Positions 51,466 to 60,771 of a DNA stretch of 64,000 bases are shown one piece after another. This stretch comes from CAMCXE01 sp036520615 (GTDB taxonomy: Bacteria > Pseudomonadota > Gammaproteobacteria > Pseudomonadales > Cellvibrionaceae). The DNA is taken from the NCBI GenBank assembly GCA_036520615.1, contig DATDJI010000092.1, forward strand, positions 17,651 through 81,650, written 5' to 3'. Within the stretch, counting starts at the first letter, position 1; every line of letters begins with the position of its first letter. A program made the translations under genes and the position numbers. Under the pieces are notes generated by a model. That model did not search any database and was not told where the DNA came from. It was given only the letters and a program-made list of their open reading frames with translations.

Positions 51466-53889
51466 ATGAACGCGTTAAACACCCCGTATGTGCCTGTAAC
51501 TACTGATATTGCAATAGAGGGTATGACGTGCGCCTCCTGTGCGAGTCGCGTGGAGAAAGCCCTCAAAACAGTACCGGGCGTGCAGAATGTAAGCGTCAAT
51601 GTAGCCCGCGATAGCGCTTGTTTAGTTAGCGTCGCGCCTGTTGCCTTGGTTGACGTACAAGCAGCAATTAAACAAGCGGGTTTTCAGTTGGCAGTGCATG
51701 ACATCACACTAATCATCAGTGGAATGTCCTGCGCCTCCTGTGCTGGTAGGGTTGAAAAAGCGCTGTTGGCCGTGAAGGGCGTTGTATCGGCACGCGTTAA
51801 TCTTGCACGCGATAGCGCATCCATTCAAACGCTAGCGGGAACAGACCCACAATTTCTTATTCGCGCCGTGGAAGCTGCAGGCTACAAAGCAGTGTTGCCC
51901 GAAGCTGTACAAATACCAAGTCCCGCCATGCCGGTTGGCCTTGATCCCGAATTGCGCTCCGTGTTGTTCGCCATGGCACTTACCGTGCCCTTGATGTTAC
52001 CGATGTTGGCAGGATTTATCGGCGTTCATATCCAGCTGCCTGGACTCGCGCAATTGCTGTTGGCGCTTCCCGTACAATTCTGGTTTGGCCGCAAATTTTA
52101 TAAAGCCGCTTGGGGAGCTCTGCGCGCAGGCACAGGCAATATGGATTTGCTCGTGGCGTTGGGCACAAGTGCAGGCTTTGGCTTGAGTATTTATCAATTA
52201 ATAGCCAGCGGCGCTGAGCACGCGACACACTATTACTTCGAAGCCTCGGCAGTGGTCATTACGCTGGTTATGCTCGGGAAATGGCTTGAGCGGAGGGCCA
52301 AACGCCAGACGGCATCGGCTATAAATGCTTTGCAACGCCTACAGCCCGTTATGGCCTGGGTGCGTGAACACGGCCAAGAGCGTCAGCTGCCCATCGCATC
52401 GGTAAAACCTGCTGATTTGGTAGTGGTAAAACCCGGTGAGCGAGTGCCTGTGGATGGCATAGTGCTAGAAGGCCAGACCCATATAGATGAATCAATGCTC
52501 ACTGGCGAGAGCCTGCCTATTGCCAAAGATGTGGGTGCAAAAGTCTCCAGCGGCACAATAAATATCGACGGGCTGATTGTCATCCAGACCCAGGCGGTGG
52601 GCAGCGAAACAGCTCTGGCGCGAATTATTCGTTTAGTCGAAAGCGCACAAGCGGCTAAGGCGCCAATTCAACGCTTGGTGGATAGAGTAAGCGCGGTGTT
52701 CGTGCCTGTGGTTATAGCACTCGCCGCCTGCACTTTTGTCGGCTGGTGGTTCTATAACGCTGATGTTCAACAGGCAATAATTAATGCTGTAGCCGTGCTC
52801 GTTATCGCCTGCCCTTGCGCCCTTGGGCTGGCTACCCCTACGGCGATAATTGCCGGCACTGGAGTCGCCGCGCAACAGGGGATTTTGATTCAAAATGCAG
52901 AAGTATTAGAAGTTGCTTATCGGACCACCGCCGTTGTATTCGACAAGACAGGCACATTAACCCTTGGCACTCCAAGCCTTACAGCACAAATTCCCGCCCT
53001 TAATAACGAGCCATTTTTAGCTTTGGCGGCGAGCCTTCAAACCGCAAGCAACCACCCATTGGCAAATGCAGTGCTCAGCGCAGCTAATGACGCGGCTTTA
53101 GTCATACCTCACGCCAGCCAATGCAAAGCACTGCCCGGACGCGGGATTTCTGGAGAGGTGAATGGCCGCATTTTGCAATTGGGCAATACGCGGCTGATGG
53201 AAGAGTTAAACGTGGATATTACAGTCTTGCGTAGCCAGGCGGCCCAGTTGGAATCTCAAGGCAATACTGTTTCTTGGCTGGCAGAACTTGCGACACCCAA
53301 TCAGTTGTTGGGGCTGTTAGGGTTTGGCGATCAGATTAAACCGGAAGCGCCTTTAGCTGTGCAGCACTTACACAATTTAGGGATCATAACGCTGCTGCTG
53401 ACTGGCGATAATCAAGGCAGCGCAGATCACGTAGGAAGTCTTGTCGGGATTCAAAAAGTAATTGCCAATGTATTGCCCGGCGATAAAGCGCGCATAGTGA
53501 ACGAACTTAAGTCCGCTGGCCAAGTAGTGGCTATGGTTGGTGATGGAATTAATGATGCACCTGCGCTAGCAGCTGCCGATGTAGGCATTGCGATGGCAAC
53601 CGGGGCGGATATAGCCATGCATACGGCGGGTATCACACTTATGCGTAGTAACCCAGCGCTAGTTGCCGATGCGATTGATATTTCCCGCCGCACCTATCGT
53701 AAGATTCAGCAAAATTTATTTTGGGCATTTATTTACAATCTTATCGGCATTCCACTTGCGGCATTTGGTTTTTTAAACCCTATGCTTGCCGGAGCCGCCA
53801 TGGCTTTTAGCAGTGTAAGCGTGGTGAGCAATGCATTGTTATTAAAACGCTGGCGCTCAGCTGCCAATATACCAATTCAATCAAAATAA
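51466..53889 (+). CDS. copA: Copper-translocating P-type ATPase
   Basis: An 807-residue P1B-type ATPase that exports Cu(I) from the cytoplasm. Two N-terminal heavy-metal domains with GMTCASCASRVEKAL and GMSCASCAGRVEKALL, eight membrane helices, ion-binding CPC (C449-P-C451 in IACPCALGLATPTA), phosphorylation site D493 in DKTGTLT, the SNHPLANAV HP motif and GDGINDAPALAAADVGIAM. The frame opens with an ATG at 51454, but GAAGGT at 51455-51460 favours the ATG at 51466. Metal specificity is inferred from the CPC type and conserved helix residues. parA follows 39 bp later. Confidence 0.95.
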   Translation: MNALNTPYVPVTTDIAIEGMTCASCASRVEKALKTVPGVQNVSVNVARDSACLVSVAPVALVDVQAAIKQAGFQLAVHDITLIISGMSCASCAGRVEKALLAVKGVVSARVNLARDSASIQTLAGTDPQFLIRAVEAAGYKAVLPEAVQIPSPAMPVGLDPELRSVLFAMALTVPLMLPMLAGFIGVHIQLPGLAQLLLALPVQFWFGRKFYKAAWGALRAGTGNMDLLVALGTSAGFGLSIYQLIASGAEHATHYYFEASAVVITLVMLGKWLERRAKRQTASAINALQRLQPVMAWVREHGQERQLPIASVKPADLVVVKPGERVPVDGIVLEGQTHIDESMLTGESLPIAKDVGAKVSSGTINIDGLIVIQTQAVGSETALARIIRLVESAQAAKAPIQRLVDRVSAVFVPVVIALAACTFVGWWFYNADVQQAIINAVAVLVIACPCALGLATPTAIIAGTGVAAQQGILIQNAEVLEVAYRTTAVVFDKTGTLTLGTPSLTAQIPALNNEPFLALAASLQTASNHPLANAVLSAANDAALVIPHASQCKALPGRGISGEVNGRILQLGNTRLMEELNVDITVLRSQAAQLESQGNTVSWLAELATPNQLLGLLGFGDQIKPEAPLAVQHLHNLGIITLLLTGDNQGSADHVGSLVGIQKVIANVLPGDKARIVNELKSAGQVVAMVGDGINDAPALAAADVGIAMATGADIAMHTAGITLMRSNPALVADAIDISRRTYRKIQQNLFWAFIYNLIGIPLAAFGFLNPMLAGAAMAFSSVSVVSNALLLKRWRSAANIPIQSK

Positions 53890-53928
53890 AATAATCAATA
53901 TTTCTTAACCCACACAGCGAGAATAACT

Positions 53929-54741
53929 ATGAGACGCGTAGTATTTAATCAAAAAGGGGGTGTTGGTAAATCGAGCATTACCTGTAATTTAGCAGCCATT
54001 AGCGCTGATCAAGGCCTGCGTACACTGGTAGTGGATTTAGATGTGCAGGGCAATAGTAGTTATTATTTAGGGCTGGATATACACGCAGCTAATATTCCAA
54101 GCCCAGATGCAAATATCGCTCAATTACTCCGACAAAGTGCATCCACCTGGTTTGCTAGCGCCGAACCCGCCTTAAATTTTGTGCGCGAAACACCGTTTAA
54201 AAATCTCGATTTACTCAGCTCAAGCCCTCTACTTGCGCAGCTGGCCGTGGAATTAGAATCCCGCTATAAAATCTATAAACTACGGGAAATATTGGATGAA
54301 CTAAGCCAACACTATGATCGAATTTATATAGACACGCCGCCAAACTTTAATTTTTTCAGTAAAACAGCGTTAATTGCCGCAGACCGAGTGTTAATTCCTT
54401 ACGATTGCGATAGCTTTTCCAAACAGGGGTTAAACCAGTTATTGGAAAACCTAGTAGATTTAAAACAGGATCACAATCCTCAACTGATTATTGAAGGCAT
54501 TGTCATTAATAATTACACGCCGCAAGCTCGTCTACCCAATGCATTAATCGAACAGCTAAAAGCTGAAGCCTTACCCGTATTAGCGACCTATTTAAATAGC
54601 TCGATTAAAATGAAAGAATCCCACTACGCCTGCAAACCGCTGATTTATTTTGCTCGCAATCACAAACTTACCGGCCAATTTAAAAGCCTGTTTGAAGAAC
54701 TAGAAGCAGATATTACTGTTAACGCCGATGTACAGGCTTGA
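53929..54741 (+). CDS. ParA/MinD-family ATPase
   Basis: A 270-residue P-loop ATPase. Deviant Walker A KGGVGKSSITCNLAAI (with the signature Lys), VDLDVQGNSSYYLGLD (Walker A' region) and Walker B IYIDTPPNFNFFSKTALIAADRV. No ParB gene is next to it. Some orphan ParA proteins position protein clusters such as chemoreceptors or pili, others act in plasmid or chromosome segregation. It follows copA by 39 bp on the same strand with GAGAATAACT upstream, and a small hairpin lies just after it. Confidence 0.93.
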   Translation: MRRVVFNQKGGVGKSSITCNLAAISADQGLRTLVVDLDVQGNSSYYLGLDIHAANIPSPDANIAQLLRQSASTWFASAEPALNFVRETPFKNLDLLSSSPLLAQLAVELESRYKIYKLREILDELSQHYDRIYIDTPPNFNFFSKTALIAADRVLIPYDCDSFSKQGLNQLLENLVDLKQDHNPQLIIEGIVINNYTPQARLPNALIEQLKAEALPVLATYLNSSIKMKESHYACKPLIYFARNHKLTGQFKSLFEELEADITVNADVQA

Positions 54742-54758
54742 TAGCCGCACTTCGGCTA
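54742..54758 (+). terminator. Small hairpin after parA
   Basis: TAGCCG (54742-54747) and CGGCTA (54753-54758) form a 6-bp stem with loop CACTT, overlapping the parA stop. No T-run follows. Weak evidence for termination. Confidence 0.3.
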
Positions 54759-54977
54759 GATTAAACCAGTCGTTTATACAAAAGAAAAGGAGTGTCGAAG
54801 GAAAGTAATTCTCTGAAAACTGGCATACGCCGATATGAACGATTTTTCTGCTGCTAGTAAAATTATCAGCTGTGCTATTGCCGTTTTTTAAAGATTAGCA
54901 AATAACCGCCAACAGTTTAGTTATTTAAATCGCAGCAAAATGGATTTTATATAGGCAATTTACCAGTCTAAATCTGT

Positions 54978-55478
54978 TTAATCCTTAATACTGGAACGCA
55001 CACACACCCAGAGCAAACAATGTGTTTTACCGGAGGATTGAGCGGGTTCAACTGCGCGAGTCGAGTCTATTTCAGCGCTGGTAATGTGTCCGTCGCCGTC
55101 GTGATCAAACTGTTTGAAAGAGCCTAAATAATTGCGGTATTCGTCTTGAGAAACAGTACCATCTCGGTCAAAATCTAATTTACTGAAACGCGCGGTAATT
55201 ATTGGTTGGCGTTTTAATAAGTCGATTTGCGTAAATTCTTCCATGCTTACATTGCCATCATGATTAAAATCCATTTTGGCAAAAACCTTATCGCGCTTTT
55301 GGCTTATCTCTTCTGTCGAGATAACCTGATCACCATTAACATCATAGCGTGCCAATAACCAATCGCGATTAGAAGGCGACGTCAATTCAGGCACAGATTG
55401 ATTTTCATCAGCCCAACTTACTCCGGGTAAGCACAAAGCACATAAGCTGGCAACAAAAAGGCGGCGGATGCAGGACAT
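54978..55478 (-). CDS. Exported EF-hand calcium-binding protein
   Basis: A 166-residue protein. Signal peptide (MSCIRRLFVASLCALCLPGVSWA) then four EF-hand loops, each with acidic positions 1, 3, 5 and a closing Glu: DVNGDQVISTEE, DFNHDGNVSMEE, DFDRDGTVSQDE and DHDGDGHITSAE. This is a calmodulin-like fold in the periplasm or outside. The frame is open to 55517, but the ATG at 55478 gives the signal peptide. No partner or target is visible; the flanking genes point to no pathway. Confidence 0.92.
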   Translation of the reverse strand: MSCIRRLFVASLCALCLPGVSWADENQSVPELTSPSNRDWLLARYDVNGDQVISTEEISQKRDKVFAKMDFNHDGNVSMEEFTQIDLLKRQPIITARFSKLDFDRDGTVSQDEYRNYLGSFKQFDHDGDGHITSAEIDSTRAVEPAQSSGKTHCLLWVCVRSSIKD

Positions 55479-55711
55479 GACGAAGTCTCCGAGGTAGTTG
55501 GTTCGATGATATTCCAATTACCAATAAAATCTAGCAGAGAAATCACACTTTAGTGGTGTATAAAAGTCTGCTTTGCGACCAGGTCGGCATTCGCAGCAGC
55601 CGGTGCCGCAACCGGACTAGTGCAGGATAACTGCCAAGCAGCGCTCTTAACCTACAAGCGAGTAGAAAATTGACAACAAGGAGCACAGATATTAAAGCCT
55701 ATATAGCTGCG

Positions 55712-57226
55712 TCATTTATTCGACACACGGTGATTAAGAAGGCCTTGCAAAAATTTAGCAGCCATTTGCACTTCAAAATTCATAGGTTGCTGATGTGATC
55801 TAGCTGTTTCGAACGAAACCTTGGCTTTTGCAATTCGATTATTCAACAAATTTAAATAACCGACGTAAAATTCGAATTCCGCTTGTTGGCAGGAGGACTT
55901 TATAAAGGTTGCAAATGTCTGCTCGTCTATTTCGCTACGCCAAAATTTGGCCAAGGCTTCATCAAAGGAATTAAAATAAACTGCTTTTTTTTGCGTCCGC
56001 CAAAGTGTAGGTACACTGATAGTTTTATCCTGGCTTTCAACCTGTATCATACTGGCCAACAGCAAATCCATAACACCAGGCTGCTCGCTCGCGCCAATAT
56101 AATCGGTGAAAGCCTGCGCAGCTTTTTGCCATTGCCCTAACAATATATAATGCTCGACGAGTGCCCGAGTAGGAATTTTTGGCAATTCAGCCTGAGCTGT
56201 TAAAAATATTTCTTCCGCGCGTTTTGTTTGGTTCTGGTAAGTTAAAAAAGTCGCCCAGGACCATTTGTTTAATCCTGTATTTTGCCGATTCATCGCCTGC
56301 TCACCTTCACGGATACTTAAAGGAGCAAGTCCCAGATGCGCATAATTAACCATTAGGCCCCAATGAATCTGCGGTTCACCACTCTGCTGGCTTAATAACT
56401 GTTTATAAAACTGCGTCGAACGTTTTAAATCCTCAAGGTGATCATAAACGCATTCTGCCCGCTGAGCGCGGATACGATAAGCTTCGGCCAGAGCCAATAA
56501 CACTTGTGGGTTTTCCGGCTCTAGATGATGCGCTTGCTGCAAAATACCAAATGCCACATCTATCTGCTGGGCATCAAAAAAAAATCGACTTAATTGCACA
56601 TGAATTAAAGCATTGCGAGGTTGCTCATGTAATGCTTGCTGCAAAATGGATTTAAGCTGTGCATAAGAAATAGTCTGCCGGTTATTTTTATTTTGATCTA
56701 GTTGATACAAATAAAAAGCCAGACTGGGTGGAAAAAAACTCGTACGCGCAGCCTCTGGCAATACTGCATAAAATTTTTGCAGACGCGCTAATTCACCAAT
56801 ATCTCCTTCCAGCCGAATTTGCGTATACATCAAACGATAATGAGAGGCCAAAATCACCATATCATGCGGTTTAGCTTTTAAAGCTTTTTGCGAGTGATAA
56901 AGCGCCCAAAGCTTAAATGCCGAGTTTTGCTCAAGAATATATTGCTTAAAATAAATATCGGCCAGTTGCGCGTGAGCCTCGGGGTGGTTCGGGTCATCCG
57001 TCAACAAGGTTAAATTTTGCTGCTGTTTCTCCTGCCAGTTTTGAGCACTCCCGCCCTCGGCCTCACGCCACGGCAAGCTTAATTCATCCACATTCGGCGC
57101 AATAACTGCAACAGCGGAAGCAGAAAGTGTTAACTGGCGCGGCGCGGCGCAGGCAGTTAAAAAACACACTACACACACAAGTACACAATAAAAAGGCTGC
57201 AAAATATCGCCTCTATTTATACTCAC
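55712..57226 (-). CDS. TPR-repeat lipoprotein
   Basis: A 504-residue lipoprotein: signal peptide with lipobox LTAC (C26), then helical tetratricopeptide-type repeats (for example HAQLADIYFKQYILEQNSAF, and EPENPQVLLALAEAYRIRAQ). The GTG at 57226 overlaps the TGA stop of the upstream transglutaminase (GTGA), so the two are coupled. It probably scaffolds a periplasmic or outer-membrane complex with that protein. No enzymatic motif. Confidence 0.85.
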   Translation of the reverse strand: MSINRGDILQPFYCVLVCVVCFLTACAAPRQLTLSASAVAVIAPNVDELSLPWREAEGGSAQNWQEKQQQNLTLLTDDPNHPEAHAQLADIYFKQYILEQNSAFKLWALYHSQKALKAKPHDMVILASHYRLMYTQIRLEGDIGELARLQKFYAVLPEAARTSFFPPSLAFYLYQLDQNKNNRQTISYAQLKSILQQALHEQPRNALIHVQLSRFFFDAQQIDVAFGILQQAHHLEPENPQVLLALAEAYRIRAQRAECVYDHLEDLKRSTQFYKQLLSQQSGEPQIHWGLMVNYAHLGLAPLSIREGEQAMNRQNTGLNKWSWATFLTYQNQTKRAEEIFLTAQAELPKIPTRALVEHYILLGQWQKAAQAFTDYIGASEQPGVMDLLLASMIQVESQDKTISVPTLWRTQKKAVYFNSFDEALAKFWRSEIDEQTFATFIKSSCQQAEFEFYVGYLNLLNNRIAKAKVSFETARSHQQPMNFEVQMAAKFLQGLLNHRVSNK

Positions 57227-59544
57227 GGTGTATAACCTAATTCACGCGCTTTGGAAAACGATTGTTGTGCCGCTTCCCCCTGATCGGCATATCCCTGTGC
57301 TAAGCCTAAAAGGTAAAAGGCTTCACCGGAGGTTGGAAATTTATGCGTGATTTTTTGCGCCTCATTAAGCGCTTCGGAAAAATTACCTGTATCTAAAAGT
57401 CGATGTACGCTCTCTAGGCTTTGCGCTTCTTTGCTCGATGCAGCCGTAACCGGCGTACTGCTGCTCTGATTCGGTATAAAACCTATCTGCCAAAATGCAC
57501 CATCCAAAACAGACTGCACGGCGGCATAGTATTTTGGGTAATCGAGCAGGCTAATATTCTGCTTATTTAAAATCCAATCCAATTTAACCTGCACCGAGTT
57601 TTTATTTTCGACAGCAGATTGCGTAAGGGTAAACCAGCGATTAGTGTAATTACCGCCGCGAGTTTGTATCAGCGGCTTATAGTTTCCCGCAGGTGAGGCA
57701 AATAATAATTGTGCGGATAACGTATAGCCTGGGTCGTTTTCAATCGGTTGTTTACGTTCAAGAGGTTTATGCATGCGAATAAAATCGCTAAAAACATTTA
57801 ATAGCTGGCTTACGCCGAACGAATAAGTAAGCGGTTTACCCTCACCTTGCCAGGCATTTTTAAATATAAATTCGCCGGAAATTTGCAGCGGCGCGAAGGG
57901 ATTATCTGCATTTACAACGACCAGATTTTGTAGCTGACCCGAATTATAAAGATTACCCAGCATGTCGCTGAGGGCTTTTTGTTTTTCCGGCACGTATAAC
58001 CAAGTTGCACGCAAGCTCTCTTCAAATATCCCCTGCAAATTTAATGTGAAGTCTGCAATTACTGCTTCTTGCGTCGGTGTTTTAAATTGCATGGCCAACT
58101 GAACACGATGATCAGCGGGTTTGCGTGAGGGAAGGGTTACTAGCGCTTGGGTATCCGCTTTAACAATTAACGCTGGTTGCCCTTCTACTCCTGTGCTAAA
58201 GCCTGGAAAATAACTGCTCTGAGCAGTGGTATCCATCCAGGTCTCATCAAGGCCATTTTGTTTGGGAAAATACACAATCATGTGATCAAAATTAACCGCA
58301 GGAGTATCCAATTGTGCAAGGCCTTGGCTGCGAGTAGCCACGAGCGCAGGGTACGCCACCAACCCCATAGTGCGCGCAAGCATGACGGCTAAAACACTTT
58401 GGTCTTTACAATCTCCATAGGCATTTTTAGCAATTTCGGTTGTATTATGGGGCTCATAGCCGCCGCGACCAACGTGCGCAAACACATAGCGAATTTTACC
58501 CTGCATAAAAGCAAATAAATTTTTTAATTTATCTGCAGGTGTTTTTGCATTTTTTTGCAAACCCTGAGCAATCGCAACGATATTTGCATCAGTTAGTAAA
58601 TGTGGTGCAAATAGACCATCGGCCCAAAGCGCTACAGAATTCCAGTTGGCAACTGTGGTTACCTGTAACGTCGGAAACACATGCACACTGCGTGGCATGC
58701 CAGTTTGCAAAATAATTTCCGGCAATTGATTTTGCTGCCAATGCCGCTGAGTAATACCGCCCCGATCTTTTTGCCAGAACTGCGCGTGAAGAGCATCGCT
58801 AGACTTTGAATATAAAGTCATGTTTGTAGGTGCAAATATATCGAGACTAGCTTCAATAACCGGGTCTACACGCATGCCCTGCCCACCCGCCCTCTCCTCC
58901 CACCAGTTAAACCAAAAACTATCAAACCACGCATTTGGAATTATTTTTTTAATTTCCCTCCGCGTGTATTGAAATTCAATTGTGACGCCAGGGCGCAAAT
59001 TGGGTAGCGAAAAAGTTAATTGACGGCTGTCTTGATAAAAGTTTTCATCGGCGGGGCTTTGTACCTGTACCGCATCAGGTGAAAGGGTTACTACACTACC
59101 GTCTAAGGTTTTTACACGAGCAAATTCCAGATTCACCGCTTCATAAAAGCTATTAAAGCCAATACTGATCTGGCTATAGTCCCGGACCGCTTCGTCCGTA
59201 TGCAAATAGATCGCCGCATAGGCGGAGGACGTGGCTTTTAAATGTTCATCAATATCAATACGCGTGCGCTTGGTTAATATTTCCGCTGCTGCTCGCCCGG
59301 CATTTTGTGGTGCGGGTAAATGCTCAAAAGGCGTTTGCGCGGCATTCGCTGAAAGGCTTGTCAGCATAAGCACTAACAATCGCGCCAATACATGGGGCGC
59401 CCGCCTAAAAATCGTTGATAAAAAGTACAAAATGGGATCCGCTACTGGAGAATTGACAAGAATAGAGGGCGCAGAAAAGTTGCGTGAATGGTTAAGCGCC
59501 GCCTGTAATTTTAGCGCGCTTTTAAAGAATAGTCGTTGAGCCAT
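57223..59544 (-). CDS. DUF3857/transglutaminase-like exported protein with TPR tail
   Basis: A 773-residue protein. A hydrophobic segment (about 50-68, LARLLVLMLTSLSANA) looks like a signal peptide, but it is preceded by 50 unusual residues, so the true start may be an inner codon. A DUF3857-like beta-sandwich (about 90-310) precedes a papain-like transglutaminase core with Cys in AYGDCKDQSVLAVML, His in VNFDHMIVYFP and Asp in WMDTTAQ. TPR-like helices close it (VHRLLDTGNFSEALNEAQKI). The triad is intact. Coupled to the TPR lipoprotein. Substrate unknown. Confidence 0.85.
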   Translation of the reverse strand: MAQRLFFKSALKLQAALNHSRNFSAPSILVNSPVADPILYFLSTIFRRAPHVLARLLVLMLTSLSANAAQTPFEHLPAPQNAGRAAAEILTKRTRIDIDEHLKATSSAYAAIYLHTDEAVRDYSQISIGFNSFYEAVNLEFARVKTLDGSVVTLSPDAVQVQSPADENFYQDSRQLTFSLPNLRPGVTIEFQYTRREIKKIIPNAWFDSFWFNWWEERAGGQGMRVDPVIEASLDIFAPTNMTLYSKSSDALHAQFWQKDRGGITQRHWQQNQLPEIILQTGMPRSVHVFPTLQVTTVANWNSVALWADGLFAPHLLTDANIVAIAQGLQKNAKTPADKLKNLFAFMQGKIRYVFAHVGRGGYEPHNTTEIAKNAYGDCKDQSVLAVMLARTMGLVAYPALVATRSQGLAQLDTPAVNFDHMIVYFPKQNGLDETWMDTTAQSSYFPGFSTGVEGQPALIVKADTQALVTLPSRKPADHRVQLAMQFKTPTQEAVIADFTLNLQGIFEESLRATWLYVPEKQKALSDMLGNLYNSGQLQNLVVVNADNPFAPLQISGEFIFKNAWQGEGKPLTYSFGVSQLLNVFSDFIRMHKPLERKQPIENDPGYTLSAQLLFASPAGNYKPLIQTRGGNYTNRWFTLTQSAVENKNSVQVKLDWILNKQNISLLDYPKYYAAVQSVLDGAFWQIGFIPNQSSSTPVTAASSKEAQSLESVHRLLDTGNFSEALNEAQKITHKFPTSGEAFYLLGLAQGYADQGEAAQQSFSKARELGYTP

Positions 59545-59656
59545 CCGTGGCGTATTTACTTATCAAGGTATTTATCTTAAAAACTGTACAGATATAAACA
59601 GATAAAAACTCCAAGCGGCATTATGTGCCTAAAGCGGCATAGCCATTTTTAAGTGC

Positions 59657-60661
59657 TTAGAGCGCATTAACCAACTGCCATTGTCCGCTACTTGCGCTGC
59701 TGAAAGCCGCATCAATCACCTGCATATTGGCCAGAGCATCGTTAAGCGGCGTAGGCACCTGTATTGCCTGCGCACAGCTTTGCGCAAACGCTTCTACCAT
59801 ATACTGGTATTGATCTATGGCAGGGAATTCATGCAGAGTTATTTCACCGTCCTGGCGTAGTTGCACGCGGTTGGGCTCATCACCTACAGAATAAAAAGGC
59901 CGTTCAATAGTAATAGAGCCGAGAGTGCCGGAGATATAAACACCCTGCCCCGATTCCATTTTTGTGCCGCATAAAACACTCGCCATAGCGCCAGAATTAA
60001 ATTCCAAATTAAGCAGCGCTAATTGATCTACCTGATAATCAGCGTGAATATCCAACTGCGCAACTACGCGCACAGGTTCAGAGTTTAACACCCAACGAGC
60101 TACGGAAATTCCGTAACAGCCTATGTCCATTAAGGCTCCGCCGCCTGCGGCAGGATTGTTTCTAATATTGGCAGGCTCGTGATTGTTATAAGTGAAATAG
60201 GTTTGCACCGCTCTCACATCGCCAATTACGCCTTCAGCTAGCCAGTTTTTCACCGCTTGCCACTGAGGATGAAAGCGATACATAAAGGCTTCCATGGCGC
60301 ACAAATTGGGGTATTGCAGGCTCACCTCCAGCAGTTGTTGCGCATCAGCGGTATTTAAGCCGAGGGGTTTTTCACATAACACATGTTTACCAGCTTTTAA
60401 TGCGGCGATACTCCATGGAATATGCAAATCATTCGGCAGCGGATTATAAATAGCCTCCACGTTAGGATCATCAAGCAATTCCTGGTAGGAGCCATAAACC
60501 GCTGCAATAGAAAATTCGTGTGCACAGGCCTGCGCGGTTCCAAGTGAGCGCGAGCCAATGGCCACTATTTCATTTGTGGCGCTATTTAATAGTGCAGGAA
60601 TAACCTTAGTGCGAGCAATTTTAGCAGTGCTTAAAATTCCCCAACGTAATTTTCGTTGCAT
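59657..60661 (-). CDS. Gfo/Idh/MocA-family oxidoreductase
   Basis: A 334-residue NAD(P)-dependent dehydrogenase. N-terminal Rossmann segment MQRKLRWGILSTAKIARTKV, the family signature lysine in CEKPLGLNTADAQ, and a C-terminal alpha/beta domain with GGGALMDIGCYGISVARWVL near the active site. Such enzymes act on sugars, inositols or similar; the substrate cannot be told. It is expressed alone between the transglutaminase and prfC. Confidence 0.93.
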   Translation of the reverse strand: MQRKLRWGILSTAKIARTKVIPALLNSATNEIVAIGSRSLGTAQACAHEFSIAAVYGSYQELLDDPNVEAIYNPLPNDLHIPWSIAALKAGKHVLCEKPLGLNTADAQQLLEVSLQYPNLCAMEAFMYRFHPQWQAVKNWLAEGVIGDVRAVQTYFTYNNHEPANIRNNPAAGGGALMDIGCYGISVARWVLNSEPVRVVAQLDIHADYQVDQLALLNLEFNSGAMASVLCGTKMESGQGVYISGTLGSITIERPFYSVGDEPNRVQLRQDGEITLHEFPAIDQYQYMVEAFAQSCAQAIQVPTPLNDALANMQVIDAAFSSASSGQWQLVNAL

Positions 60662-60771
60662 AAAAATATGGCCTGTTATTTAAAAATTTCGATAATAGTT
60701 TTCGTAAAAAATTAAAACTGCCTGCGTACCGAATCGGCCCTGAATACCATAAATTTAATGCCAAAAATTTA

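Noticed and set aside
51246..51506. 86-codon frame overlapping the copA start
   Set aside because: No ribosome site; it overlaps copA and holds no recognisable domain.
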